From Pseudomonas parasichuanensis (GTDB taxonomy: Bacteria > Pseudomonadota > Gammaproteobacteria > Pseudomonadales > Pseudomonadaceae): a DNA stretch of 64,000 bases. The notes beneath the pieces are model-generated. The model worked only from the letters and a program-made list of their open reading frames with translations, did no database searches and was not told the origin of the DNA. Where the stretch lies: positions 79,450 through 143,449 of the forward strand of contig NZ_BQHO01000012.1 of assembly GCF_021601385.1 (NCBI RefSeq), written 5' to 3'. Each line of letters begins with the position of its first letter. Position 1 is the first letter of the stretch. Position numbers and translations under genes: made by a program. Of this stretch, positions 39,127 to 48,651 are shown piece after piece.

Positions 39127-39140
39127 CTGTACCGGTACAG
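39127..39140. promoter_or_regulatory. Perfect palindrome CTGTACCGGTACAG upstream of braC
   Basis: A 14-bp perfect palindrome lies about 123 nt ahead of the braC start. A possible minus-strand promoter (TTCAAG, 16-nt spacer, TACACT) abuts it. A second imperfect palindrome, CCGGAACATGTCCCGG, lies 3' of it on the braC strand. Between 39005 and 39363 no gene is apparent. Confidence 0.45.
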
Positions 39141-39363
39141 TGTAGAGCGCCGTCCGAGCGCTTGAAAAGCGGGCGAAAAGCGTCTGTTTCCTGGGGTGTC
39201 GCCTGATCGACATAAAGATACAGAAAAGCGCCATCACTTTGCCTGCACTCTCGGCGCGCCCCCACAAGTTCGCGGCGAATCGACCAAATTACGTATTTGA
39301 AACCGGGTTTTTCTGCAAAAATGCCGGCCTTTTTTCTTGGCCGATTTTTGCGCAGGTAAACCC

Positions 39364-39669
39364 ATGACTGATCAAGTAAGCACCCTCTATGCCAAATTGC
39401 TCGGCGAGACCGCTGTCATCGAGTGGAAAGCCCTGGAACGTTTCTGGGCCAAGGGTGACCTGATTTGGGTCGACCTGAGCATCGACCTGATCGTCGTTGC
39501 CGAGGCAATGGCCGAGAATCGCAGCGAGATCTTCGCCAAGTGGCGCAGTGATGGCACTGTCGGACCGGTTTCGGCAGAGCAGGCGCTTGACCTGCAAACC
39601 CGCGATCCAGAGATCTGGGCAGTGGTCGTTTCGCCGTTCATCGTGATTCAGGAAAAGAAAGCGGAATAA
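39364..39669 (+). CDS. DUF2288 family protein
   Basis: A 101-residue acidic cytoplasmic protein (MTDQVSTLYAKLLGETAVIEW). ATG 39364 is chosen over an upstream start in the same frame. The LFWAKGD-like segment and KWRSDGTVGPVSAEQAL match the small DUF2288 family of gammaproteobacteria. Function unknown. Confidence 0.75.
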   Translation: MTDQVSTLYAKLLGETAVIEWKALERFWAKGDLIWVDLSIDLIVVAEAMAENRSEIFAKWRSDGTVGPVSAEQALDLQTRDPEIWAVVVSPFIVIQEKKAE

Positions 39670-39848
39670 GCACGCGCTTTTTTAGTGCGCAAAATCGCAC
39701 AGGCGCCTCGCGATGGTGCGCGTTGACGCTCACGTAAGGTGGAAGTAAGTAACAGTGGCGGGATGATTCGGCGGGGCGGTAACAGTTTACGGCATGCGTA
39801 ATGGGGCTGCTGCTCAGCCCAATCACCGGCAAGGATTGCGCAAGAGCT

Positions 39849-39966
39849 GTAGGAGCGGCCTTGTGCCGCGAACGGGCCGCAGAGCGGCCCCAGGGTTTCA
39901 GTGTGAATGCACAACTCGCCGGGGCTGCTGCGCAGCCCTTTCGCGGCACGAGGCCGCTCCTACGAC
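39849..39966. repeat. REP inverted pair with nested inverted inner segments
   Basis: GTAGGAGCGGCCTTGTGCCG and its inverse flank an inner pair (GGGCCGCAGAGCGGCCCCAG vs CGGGGCTGCTGCGCAGCCC). It fills most of the 39670-40005 gap, in which I see no gene. Confidence 0.8.
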
Positions 39967-40005
39967 AAGACAGCTGCTCCCACCCGCAAAGCGCCCCCAG
40001 CGGTT

Positions 40006-42186
40006 TCAGTAGTCCACGCGCCCGGTATGGTTGTTCAACGAAATCACCCGGGTCTTGCCGATGCGGTGGCGGTAGATCTCGCGCAGGTACTTCACCGCCT
40101 TCTTCACGCATTCGCGCGACAGGCGGATATCGTTGATCGAGACGAAACGGCTCTTGTCGTTGATCAGCTCACGGTACTTCTTCTCATACATCGGCTTGAT
40201 CGCGTACCAGTTGGTGTCGAGGATCTTCGCCGGGTTCTCGAACTCGTTGAGCAGGTCGTCGATGCGGTCCTCGGCGAAATGCTCGCTGGTGATGAACTCG
40301 AGGATGGCGTTGTCCAGGGTGTCGTCGAAACGGTAGGGCGTGCGGGCGAAGCAGCGCTTGATGAAGGCCACGATCAGGGTCAGGAAATCGTCCGACAGGC
40401 ACGGGCTCTTGGCGATCAGCGTGGTCAGCGACAGGTTGGCCGAAGCACCGATCACCAGTGCGTAGCGCTTGAGCGTGGTGTTGGGGAACAGGCTGTTGAG
40501 GTGGGTCTTGAGCCGGTTCAGGTCCATGTACGACAGCTTGTAGTCCTTGGGCAGGGAGACGATCGACACCACCGACGAGCAGTTCTTGAAGAAGTGCAGG
40601 TCGTGCAGCGCCGCGGCGTCATAGCCCGAGGCCTGGTACTGCTCCAGCGCCGCGCGGTAGCGGCTCGACTCGATCGGCAGCAGGCTGATGCCTTCGATGG
40701 CCTGGGTCTGCTTGTTGAAGTGCGGCAGGTCGATGGAGCGGAAGAACAGGTCGTCGATGTCCAGCCGTGGCTGCTCGCGCTCGAACACCTTGAACTTTTC
40801 CGACCCGGCCGGCGGGATTTCCGGCACCACGGATTCTGCATAGGCGATGGCCACGGGGCCGGCCAGGCTCATGAACAGGTCGTTGGCATCCAGGCGGATG
40901 GTTTCGCCAATGTCGATGCCGGCGCGGCGGAAGTAGTTCTGGTCGTAGTCGGTGGTCACTGCCTGGGCGGTGAGGATGTTGAAGATCTGCTGGGAGATGT
41001 ACTGGTTGGCGTGTTTCTCCATGGCGTTGACGTCGATGTTCTGGATCGTGCCGTCATCGCTTTCTTCGGCGTAGCGCATGATGTCGTTGGAGATCAGCAT
41101 CATGGCGTTCCACGGGCGGATGCGCCCCAGGACACTGGCTTCGCTGCTGTCTTCGTTGTCGAAGTTGTACGAGAAGTCCCATTCTTCCGAAAGGTATTTG
41201 CACAGCAGGCGCCCGGCGTTGATGTGCAGGGCTTCGGACATTTCACTGCGGTGGTCGGAGGCGTTCGGCAGCACACAGATGCCACTGGTGAAGATCGGCT
41301 CGAACACGAACGAGTGCCCGCTCTTGCCGTCGTTTTCCTCGGCCGGCTTGGTGTCGAAGGTCTTGTTCATGTACGAGTACTGCTGGGCCAGGCCGAACTC
41401 CGAGGCCATGCCCGAACCGGTACCGCCGCCGGCACTGAAGATGTAGAAGTACAGGCGCGACTGGTTGGCCTTGATGCCACAGGAGTCGATCAGGTACGAG
41501 TGGATCAGCTTCCAGTCGGCGCTGGAGAAGCGCTGGGTGTCCTTGTTGAGGATGATCTTGGCCAGGTACTGGCCCAGGATCGGCGCGTTACCGGCCCCAC
41601 CGGCATGCACCTCGGACAGGTCCATGATCTTCATCTTGCTGTAGTCACGCAAAAAGCCGCCGCGCTCACCCTTGCGCGAAAAGCGGATGCGCCCGGCAAT
41701 GTCCTTGTCCAGGTCGCCCAGCATCACCAGGGGCTCCACCAGGAACACCGGCTTGGCGCCCTTGTTCTGTACCAGGCGCAGGTTCTGACGGATCCAGCGC
41801 GCCGGGCTGTAGCCCGATTCGCCCTTGACCCGGTCCTCGTTGTTGAACTCGTTGAGGAAGAAGGTGCGGGCGTTGTAGACCAGCTCGGCCACGTCCAGGG
41901 CGATGTTCGAGCCGCAGCGGCCCAGGCCGATCAGGCACACCGACGGGAACTGCTGTTCCAGGCGCAGCTGGTCCTCGTCCTCCACATGCAGGTTCTGCGG
42001 GAACACCAGGTCGCGCAGGCCGTCGAGGTTGTCGAGGATGCGCTGGATGTCCTGTTCAGTGAAATACAGGTACTGCGCCGGCAGGCTGCGGGCGGCCGGT
42101 AGCTCACGCGCGCCGCCGAGGGCCAGCGTGGTGGGGGTCAGCGACGACTCGAGGACCGCATTGGCAGAATTGTTGGTAGAGGTCAT
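40006..42186 (-). CDS. Tubulin/FtsZ-superfamily protein (Tubulin-like, PF13809 type)
   Basis: A 726-residue protein from ATG 42186 (MTSTNNSANAVLESS). An N-terminal nucleotide-binding fold shows CLIGLGRCGSN (G1-like, 84-94). The tubulin/FtsZ signature GGGTGSG is at 253-259, followed by MASEFGLAQQ. A T7-loop-like ETIRLDANDLFMSLAG follows (Asp433, Asp436), in which Arg replaces the usual Asn. The size and about 300 extra C-terminal residues set it apart from FtsZ; it resembles the diverse Tubulin-like group thought to act on membranes. The protein ends HTGRVDY. It diverges from a dehydrogenase gene with no obvious partner operon. GTP binding is inferred from motifs only. Confidence 0.82.
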   Translation of the reverse strand: MTSTNNSANAVLESSLTPTTLALGGARELPAARSLPAQYLYFTEQDIQRILDNLDGLRDLVFPQNLHVEDEDQLRLEQQFPSVCLIGLGRCGSNIALDVAELVYNARTFFLNEFNNEDRVKGESGYSPARWIRQNLRLVQNKGAKPVFLVEPLVMLGDLDKDIAGRIRFSRKGERGGFLRDYSKMKIMDLSEVHAGGAGNAPILGQYLAKIILNKDTQRFSSADWKLIHSYLIDSCGIKANQSRLYFYIFSAGGGTGSGMASEFGLAQQYSYMNKTFDTKPAEENDGKSGHSFVFEPIFTSGICVLPNASDHRSEMSEALHINAGRLLCKYLSEEWDFSYNFDNEDSSEASVLGRIRPWNAMMLISNDIMRYAEESDDGTIQNIDVNAMEKHANQYISQQIFNILTAQAVTTDYDQNYFRRAGIDIGETIRLDANDLFMSLAGPVAIAYAESVVPEIPPAGSEKFKVFEREQPRLDIDDLFFRSIDLPHFNKQTQAIEGISLLPIESSRYRAALEQYQASGYDAAALHDLHFFKNCSSVVSIVSLPKDYKLSYMDLNRLKTHLNSLFPNTTLKRYALVIGASANLSLTTLIAKSPCLSDDFLTLIVAFIKRCFARTPYRFDDTLDNAILEFITSEHFAEDRIDDLLNEFENPAKILDTNWYAIKPMYEKKYRELINDKSRFVSINDIRLSRECVKKAVKYLREIYRHRIGKTRVISLNNHTGRVDY

Positions 42187-42299
42187 AGTGCGCCATTTGC
42201 CTGGGGTGGATAGCTTTCCGGTGAGGCATATCAATGCGCCATCACGGAGAAATTGCGCGACTGTATCAGTGCGCCTTTTGCCTACGCGATAGGGGATCT

Positions 42300-42322
42300 C
42301 CTTAGCCTTGCTAAGGGTTTTT
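42300..42322 (+). terminator. Terminator-like hairpin in the divergent intergenic region
   Basis: CCTTAGC/GCTAAGG around CTT is followed by GGTTTTTCTT on the plus strand, between divergent genes where nothing upstream needs terminating. It may be an attenuator for the dehydrogenase gene or a chance hairpin. Confidence 0.35.
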
Positions 42323-42385
42323 CTTCGCGACCGCACTGCATCGCCCGTTTGTCACGGTTCTTTAATCTTCTTGCTGGAGTTGCTC

Positions 42386-43273
42386 ATGAGTACTGCATTG
42401 CCTTCGCTGGGGTTTGCCGGGATCGGCCTGATGGGGCTGCCGATGTGCCGCCGACTGCTGGCTGCCGGCTACCCGCTGACGGTGTGGAACCGCAGCCCGG
42501 ACAAGTGCGCCGACCTGGTGGCCGCAGGGGCGCGCCTTGCGGCAAGCCCGGCCGAGCTTTGCCAAGGCAGCGACATGCTGCTGCTGTGCCTGGCCGACAC
42601 GGCGGTGGTGCGCGAGGTCGTATTCGGCGAGCAGGGCATCGCCCAGGGCGGGCGCAGCGGTCAGCTGCTGGTGGACTTTTCCAGCCTCGAACCGACCGCG
42701 ACCCGCGAGATGGCCGCTGAGCTGGCCGCGCTGTGTGGCATGGCCTGGCTGGATGCCCCGGTATCCGGCGGCACACCGGGGGCCGAAGCCGGTACCCTGG
42801 CAATCATGGTCGGCGGTGAGGCGGATGACCTGGAGCGGGCCCGGCCGGTGCTGCTCACCCTGGGGCAGCGGGTGACGCACATGGGCGGTGTGGGGGCCGG
42901 TCAGGTGACCAAGGCGTGCAACCAGATGATCGTGGCCTGCAATGCGCTGGTGATCGCCGAGGTGGTGGCGCTTGCCGAGCAGTCCGGGGTCGAGGCGCGC
43001 CTGATCGCCGAGGCCCTGGCCGGTGGCTTTGCCGACTCAAAGCCCTTGCAGATCCTGGCGCCACAAATGGCCGAGAGCCGCTTCGAGCCCATCAAGTGGC
43101 ATGTGCGCACCCTGCTCAAGGACCTCGACACCGCCGTTGGATTCTCCCGCGAGCAGGGCTCGGCGACACCGCTCAGTGGCCTCGCCGCGCAATTGATGCG
43201 CCTGCACGGTAGCCAGGGCTATCTGCAAAAAGATCCGGCGACGCTGGTAGAGCTGTATCGCAGCAAGGCGTGA
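42386..43273 (+). CDS. 3-hydroxyisobutyrate dehydrogenase-family NAD(P)-dependent oxidoreductase
   Basis: A 295-residue beta-hydroxyacid dehydrogenase. The Rossmann motif GFAGIGLMG is at 9-17. The substrate loop DAPVSGGTPGAEAGT and catalytic Lys176 in GAGQVTKACN are intact. Members oxidise 3-hydroxyisobutyrate, tartronate semialdehyde or related acids; the exact substrate cannot be fixed. Its 3' end overlaps, on the opposite strand, the last 100 nt of the MHYT-GGDEF-EAL gene. Confidence 0.87.
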   Translation: MSTALPSLGFAGIGLMGLPMCRRLLAAGYPLTVWNRSPDKCADLVAAGARLAASPAELCQGSDMLLLCLADTAVVREVVFGEQGIAQGGRSGQLLVDFSSLEPTATREMAAELAALCGMAWLDAPVSGGTPGAEAGTLAIMVGGEADDLERARPVLLTLGQRVTHMGGVGAGQVTKACNQMIVACNALVIAEVVALAEQSGVEARLIAEALAGGFADSKPLQILAPQMAESRFEPIKWHVRTLLKDLDTAVGFSREQGSATPLSGLAAQLMRLHGSQGYLQKDPATLVELYRSKA

Positions 43274-45437
43274 TTACATAGGCCTGGCGGTCGAGCCGTT
43301 CAAGCACCGGGCGCAGTTCGGCCAGGGGGACCGGGCGGCTGAGCAGGTAACCCTGCAGGTAGTCGCAGCCATGGGCGGCAAGGAAGGCGCGCTGCTCTGG
43401 CGTCTCGACGCCTTCGGTCACCACCTCCAGGTGCAGGGTATGCGCCATCATGATGATGGCCTGGACGATTTCGCGGTCTTTCTGGTTGCCCGGTACGTCC
43501 TGAACGAACGAGCGATCGATCTTCAGCACGTCCAGCGGCAGGCGCTTGAGGTAGGCCAGCGATGAGTAGCCCGTGCCGAAATCGTCGATCGACAGGGCCA
43601 CGCCCTGGGCGCGAATGCGCTTGAGCAAATTGACGGTATGGTGGATGTCGCCCATCAGGGCATTCTCGGTAACCTCCAGCTCCAGTTGGCGGGCGGCCAG
43701 GCCGGACTGGAACAACGCCAACTCGACTTCGGTGGCGAGCTCTTCGCGGCCGAGGGTGAGTGCAGAGCAGTTCACCGTTACCTTGAGTTCGTCATGGCCC
43801 TGGCGGCCGAGCAGGGCGAGGTCTGCGCAGGCCCGGCGCAGGACCCACAGGTCGAGCTCGGCGATCAGGCCATTGGCCTCGGCGATGCCGATGAAACGGT
43901 CGGGGCTGAGCAGGCCATGTTGCGGATGCTGCCAGCGCACCAGGGCTTCGAGCTTGGCCACCCGGCCACTGCGCAGGTCGTAGATCGGCTGGTAGTGCAC
44001 GCACAACCCGCGTTCCTCGAACAGTGCCACACGCAGTTCCTCTTCCAGCTGCAGCTCCAGGGTGGCACGGGTCTTAAGGCCATTGTTGAAGAAATTCAGG
44101 CTGTTGCGCCCGCAGCCTTTGGACTGGTACAGCGCAAGGTCGGCATTTTTCAGCAGCTCTTCGGTACTCAGGCCGTCGTCCGGGAAAATGCTGATGCCGA
44201 TACTGGTGGTCATGACCATGCGCCGGCCGGCCAGGTCGATCGGCTCCTTCATGCGCAACATGATCCGCTGCGCCAGGTGACGGGCTTCGTCGCGGTTCTT
44301 CAGCGCGGTGACGATGCAGAACTCGTCGCCACCGAAGCGCGCCACCAAATCGTGGCCACGGGTCGCGGCCTTGATGTGCCCGGCAATCACCTTGAGCAGT
44401 TCGTCGCCGGCAGCATGGCCGAGGCTGTCGTTGATGCGCTTGAAGTGGTCGATGTCGAGGAACATCACCGCGAGCATGCTTTCACTGGCCGCGTGCTCGG
44501 CCAGCCGTTCGGCGAACACCTGGTTGAAACCCCGGCGGTTGACCAGGTTGGTCAACGCGTCGTAGTGCGCGGCCTGCTGCAGTGACGCGCGGGCCTGGTC
44601 GAGCTGGCTGAGCAGCACATTCACCCGGCGCAGGTCGTGCTCCTTGCTTTGCAGCTTCTTGTCCGACAGGGCTGCGCTGATGCTGCTGCCGCTGATCAGC
44701 AGGGTAATGAAGGCGATGGTCAGTGCCAGTTGCAGGCTGTTGTCGCCGGTGGCCAGGCGCAGGGCGGTCTCGTTGGGGATCACCAGGGTCATGGCAGCCA
44801 TGCCGGTGAAGTGGGTGACGACGATGCCGCCGGCCATCAGCAGGCTGGCGCCGTACTTCATCAGCAGGTGCCAGGTGCCACTGCCCTGGCGAAAGTGCCG
44901 GGCCATCAGCAGGGCTACCAGGCTGGTGGCCACGGCGATGGCGATCGAGGCCAGCAACAGGGGCGTCTGGTAATGCTGCTGGGCGCTGGTCTGCAGGGCG
45001 GCCATGCCAACGTAGTGCATGGTGCTGATGCCGAGGCCGATAAAAAGGGCGGCCTGCAGGTAATGGCGCGGGCGCATTTCACTGCGGTCGAGGCCGTTCA
45101 TCGCCAGCCAGGCGGCAAGCAGGGCGATCAGCAGGGACAGGCCGGTCAAGGCGGCGTCGTAGTGAATGTCCAGGGGTGCCTGGAAGGCCAGCATGCTGAT
45201 GAAGTGCATCGCCCAGATGCCACCGGCGAGGCAGCAGGCGCCCAGTATTCGCCATTGCCGGCGGGCCAGGCGGTCTTCGCAATGGCTTTGCCGCTCAGCC
45301 ATGTCCAGGGTGGCGAAGCAGGCGGCACTGGCCACGGCAAAGGCCAACAGCACCAGGTAGGGGTTGTGGCGGCAGTCGAGAATGATCTGCCCGGTCGTCG
45401 GTAATCCCGAGAACAATTGCAGTCCCAGCCAATCCAT
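43173..45437 (-). CDS. MHYT-GGDEF-EAL c-di-GMP protein (MucR/NbdA type)
   Basis: A 754-residue inner-membrane protein from ATG 45437. The N-terminal sensor has seven hydrophobic segments with three MHYT-like repeats (WAMHFISM, TMHYVGM, VTHFTGM), a domain proposed to sense O2, CO or NO through copper. GGDEF is at 369-373 with an RGHD inhibitory site upstream. EAL is at 497-499 with DDFGTGYSSLAYL, so both catalytic motifs are intact. The architecture equals Pseudomonas MucR/NbdA; MucR feeds c-di-GMP to alginate production. The C-terminus runs on into antisense overlap with the dehydrogenase gene. Confidence 0.9.
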   Translation of the reverse strand: MDWLGLQLFSGLPTTGQIILDCRHNPYLVLLAFAVASAACFATLDMAERQSHCEDRLARRQWRILGACCLAGGIWAMHFISMLAFQAPLDIHYDAALTGLSLLIALLAAWLAMNGLDRSEMRPRHYLQAALFIGLGISTMHYVGMAALQTSAQQHYQTPLLLASIAIAVATSLVALLMARHFRQGSGTWHLLMKYGASLLMAGGIVVTHFTGMAAMTLVIPNETALRLATGDNSLQLALTIAFITLLISGSSISAALSDKKLQSKEHDLRRVNVLLSQLDQARASLQQAAHYDALTNLVNRRGFNQVFAERLAEHAASESMLAVMFLDIDHFKRINDSLGHAAGDELLKVIAGHIKAATRGHDLVARFGGDEFCIVTALKNRDEARHLAQRIMLRMKEPIDLAGRRMVMTTSIGISIFPDDGLSTEELLKNADLALYQSKGCGRNSLNFFNNGLKTRATLELQLEEELRVALFEERGLCVHYQPIYDLRSGRVAKLEALVRWQHPQHGLLSPDRFIGIAEANGLIAELDLWVLRRACADLALLGRQGHDELKVTVNCSALTLGREELATEVELALFQSGLAARQLELEVTENALMGDIHHTVNLLKRIRAQGVALSIDDFGTGYSSLAYLKRLPLDVLKIDRSFVQDVPGNQKDREIVQAIIMMAHTLHLEVVTEGVETPEQRAFLAAHGCDYLQGYLLSRPVPLAELRPVLERLDRQAYVITPCCDTALPASPDLFADSPGYRAGASIARRGH

Positions 45438-45615
45438 TGCAGGCCTCTTCGTCGAGTGCTCTCTGGTCCCCACGAAGCGCGGCTGGAGACTGTTCCTGCA
45501 GGAGTATAGAAAGCTGTGTTTAAGCCTTCCTGATTAATGGCACTTTGATCTCTACCATTTGGATATGACGCCAATAACGTATCGATCTAATCGAGTTTTC
45601 CGGGCGCCAAAAAAA

Positions 45616-45662
45616 GCGGGGCAGGCCTGCTCCCACGCGTGTGGGAGCGGGCCTGCCCCGCG
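45616..45662. repeat. REP unit, near-perfect hairpin
   Basis: GCGGGGCAGGCCTGCTCCCAC and GTGGGAGCGGGCCTGCCCCGC are separated by 4 bp and form a 40-bp stem-loop between the GGDEF-EAL and rapA genes. Confidence 0.85.
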
Positions 45663-45677
45663 ATGACGGCGAACGAA

Positions 45678-48524
45678 TCAGCCGGCGACCAGAACCCGGA
45701 TGGCCTCCAGGCGCAGGGCAGCCTTGTTCAGCGCGGCCATGCCGTCGTCGCGCTGCTGGCGCAGGGCGTCGATTTCGCTGTCGCGCACGCTTGGGTTGAC
45801 CGCCTTGAGCGCGGTCAGGCGCGCCAGCTCTTCGTCCGCCTCGGCGGCCAGGCGTTGGCGGGCCTGGGCAACCCGTTCCTCATGGACCGGAATGACCTTG
45901 GCTTCACCCGCGCTGATGCGCTTGGCCAGGACATCACGCTGGGCCTGGACGAACTTGTTGGCGCTGGCCTTGGGCACGCTTTCAAGCTGGTCGTTGAGGG
46001 TTTCGAAGGCGACGCGCGGGCCCAGGTCGTTGCCGTTGGCATCGAGCAGGCAGCGCAGCGCCGCCGGTGGCAGGTAGCGGCCCATCTGCAGGTTGCGCGG
46101 GGCGACCACTTCGCTGACGTAGAGCAGCTCGAGCAGCACGGTGCCGGGCTTGAGTGCCTTGTTCTTGATCAGCGCCACGGCGGTGTTGCCCATCGAGCCG
46201 GACAGCACCAGGTCCATGCCGCCCTGCACCATCGGGTGTTCCCAGGTGAGGAACTGCATGTCTTCGCGCGACAGCGCCTGGGCGCGGTCGTAGGTGATGG
46301 TCACGCCTTCGTCGTCGCCCAGGGGGAAGCTGGCGTCGAGCATTTTCTCGCTCGGCTTCAATACCAGGGCGTTCTCGGAGTGGTCCTCGCTGTCGATGCC
46401 AAAGGCGTCGAACAGGGTTTCCATGTAGATCGGCAGGGCGAACTGGTCGTCTTGCTCGAGGATCGCCTCGACCAGCGCCTGGCCTTCGCCAGCCCCGCCG
46501 GAGTTGAGTTCCAGCAGGCGGTCGCGGCCGGTGTGCAGCTCGGCCTCCAGGCGCTCGCGCTCGGCGCGGGCTTCGGCAACCAGCTTGGCCCAGCCCTTGT
46601 CGTCGCCACCGACCAGTTGCGCCAGCAGGCGCGGGCCGAACTGGTGCTGCAGGGCGTTGCCGGTCGGGCAGGTGTTGAGGAAGGCGTTGAGGCCTTCGTG
46701 GTACCACTGGAACAGACGCTCCTGCGGGCTGTCCTGCAGGTACGGGATGTGCAGCTCGATGGTGTGCTTCTGGCCGATCCGGTCGAGGCGGCCGATGCGC
46801 TGTTCGAGCAGGTCCGGGTGTGCCGGCAGGTCGAACATCACCAGGTGGTGGGCGAACTGGAAGTTGCGGCCTTCACTGCCGATCTCGGAGCAGATCAGCA
46901 CCTGGGCGCCGAACTCTTCGTCGGCGAAGTAGGCGGCGGCGCGGTCGCGCTCAAGGATGCTCATGCCTTCGTGGAACACCGTGGCCGGGATGCCGGAGCG
47001 TACGCGCAGGGCGTCTTCCAGGTCCATGGCGGTTTCGGCGTGGGCGCAGATCACCAGGACCTTGGTGCGCTTGAGCATCTTCAGGGTGTCGATCAGCCAG
47101 TCGACGCGCGGGTCGAAGCGCCACCAGCGTTCGTCGTCGCCGGGCTCGCCCTGGGCCTGGAAGGCCACTTCCGGGTACAGCTCGGCACGCTCGCCAGCCG
47201 GCAGCGCCGCATACGGCTCGGGGTTGGCCAGCGGGTAGGGGTGCAGTTTGCGCTCGGGGAAGCCCTGGATCGCTGCGCGGGTGTTGCGGAACAGGACGCG
47301 GCCGGTACCGTGACGGTCGAGCAGCTCGCGGATCAGGCGCGCGCTGGCCTGGCTGTCGCCATCGGTAACGGCGGCCAGCAGGGCTTCACCCTCGGCGCCC
47401 AGGAAGCCCTGGATGGTGGCGTGGGCTTTCGGCGACAGGCGGCCTTCGTCGAGCAGCTCCTGTACGGCTTCGGCCACCGGGCGATAGTTTTCGCTTTCGG
47501 CGCGGAATGCGGCCAGGTCGTGGAAACGGTTGGGGTCGAGCAGGCGCAGGCGGGCGAAGTGGCTGTCCTGGCCGAGTTGTTCAGGGGTGGCGGTAAGCAG
47601 CAGCACGGCAGGGACGACTTCGGCCAGTTGCTCGACCAGGGCGTATTCGGCGCTGGCCTGTTCTTCGTGCCAGACCAGGTGGTGGGCCTCGTCGACCACC
47701 ATCAGGTCCCAACCGGCGGCGAAAAGCGCGTCCTGGGCCTTTTCATCGTCGACCAGCCATTCCAGGGCGACCAGCGCCAGCTGGGCGTCTTCGAAGGGGT
47801 TGGTGGCGTCGCTTTCGATGAAGCGCTCGGCGTCGAACAGGGCGACCTGCAGGTTGAAGCGGCGGCGCATCTCCACCAGCCATTGGTGCTGCAGGTTCTC
47901 CGGCACCAGGATCAGCACCCGGTTGGCGCGGCCGGACAACAGCTGGCGGTGGATCACCAGGCCCGCTTCGATGGTCTTGCCCAGGCCCACTTCGTCGGCC
48001 AGCAGCACGCGCGGGGCGATTCGGTCGGCCACTTCGCGGGCGATGTGCAGCTGGTGGGCGATCGGTTGGGCACGCACGCCGCCCAGGCCCCACAGCGACG
48101 ACAGCATCTGCTTGCTGGTGTGCTGCAGGGTGTTGTAGCGCAGGGAGAACCACGACAGCGGATCGATCTGCCCGGCGAACAGACGGTCACTGGCCAGGCG
48201 GAACTGGATGAAGTTCGACAGCTGGGTCTCGGGCAGCACATGGGCCTGGTTCTGGGCGTCGATGCCGTGATAGATCAGCAGGCCGTCGATGACCTCGACT
48301 TCGCGCACGGTCAGCTTCCAGCCTTCGAAGTGGATGATCTGGTCGCCCGGCGAGAAGCGCACGCGGGTCAGCGGCGCATTGCGTAGCGAGTACTGGCGGG
48401 TTTCCCCCGTCGCCGGGTAGAGCACGGTCAACAAGCGACCATCCTCGGCCAGGATGGTCCCAAGACCGAGCTCGGCTTCGCTGTCGCTGATCCAGCGTTG
48501 CCCCGGTTGATACTGCTGCGCCAT
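45678..48524 (-). CDS. rapA: RapA (HepA), RNA polymerase-associated SWI2/SNF2 ATPase
   Basis: A 948-residue protein. Two N-terminal Tudor-like beta-barrels (about 1-110) precede the SNF2 ATPase. Walker A is [12 protein letters not shown] (Lys183), the DEAH box is at 278-281, and the helicase C half has [16 protein letters not shown]. Length and motifs match E. coli RapA. It binds RNA polymerase and promotes its recycling after transcription, with stress phenotypes in salt. The gene is monocistronic. Confidence 0.96.
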   Translation of the reverse strand: MAQQYQPGQRWISDSEAELGLGTILAEDGRLLTVLYPATGETRQYSLRNAPLTRVRFSPGDQIIHFEGWKLTVREVEVIDGLLIYHGIDAQNQAHVLPETQLSNFIQFRLASDRLFAGQIDPLSWFSLRYNTLQHTSKQMLSSLWGLGGVRAQPIAHQLHIAREVADRIAPRVLLADEVGLGKTIEAGLVIHRQLLSGRANRVLILVPENLQHQWLVEMRRRFNLQVALFDAERFIESDATNPFEDAQLALVALEWLVDDEKAQDALFAAGWDLMVVDEAHHLVWHEEQASAEYALVEQLAEVVPAVLLLTATPEQLGQDSHFARLRLLDPNRFHDLAAFRAESENYRPVAEAVQELLDEGRLSPKAHATIQGFLGAEGEALLAAVTDGDSQASARLIRELLDRHGTGRVLFRNTRAAIQGFPERKLHPYPLANPEPYAALPAGERAELYPEVAFQAQGEPGDDERWWRFDPRVDWLIDTLKMLKRTKVLVICAHAETAMDLEDALRVRSGIPATVFHEGMSILERDRAAAYFADEEFGAQVLICSEIGSEGRNFQFAHHLVMFDLPAHPDLLEQRIGRLDRIGQKHTIELHIPYLQDSPQERLFQWYHEGLNAFLNTCPTGNALQHQFGPRLLAQLVGGDDKGWAKLVAEARAERERLEAELHTGRDRLLELNSGGAGEGQALVEAILEQDDQFALPIYMETLFDAFGIDSEDHSENALVLKPSEKMLDASFPLGDDEGVTITYDRAQALSREDMQFLTWEHPMVQGGMDLVLSGSMGNTAVALIKNKALKPGTVLLELLYVSEVVAPRNLQMGRYLPPAALRCLLDANGNDLGPRVAFETLNDQLESVPKASANKFVQAQRDVLAKRISAGEAKVIPVHEERVAQARQRLAAEADEELARLTALKAVNPSVRDSEIDALRQQRDDGMAALNKAALRLEAIRVLVAG

Positions 48525-48651
48525 ACTGCCTGAACTCCCGCGATGAAAAAGCCGAGTATGTTAACGGATCGGCTGCGCCAGACCAATGAATGTGAAGAGT
48601 CTAGCGCTTTCATCGACGAACACCGTCCCGTCACGAGGGCCAAGTGCCAAC

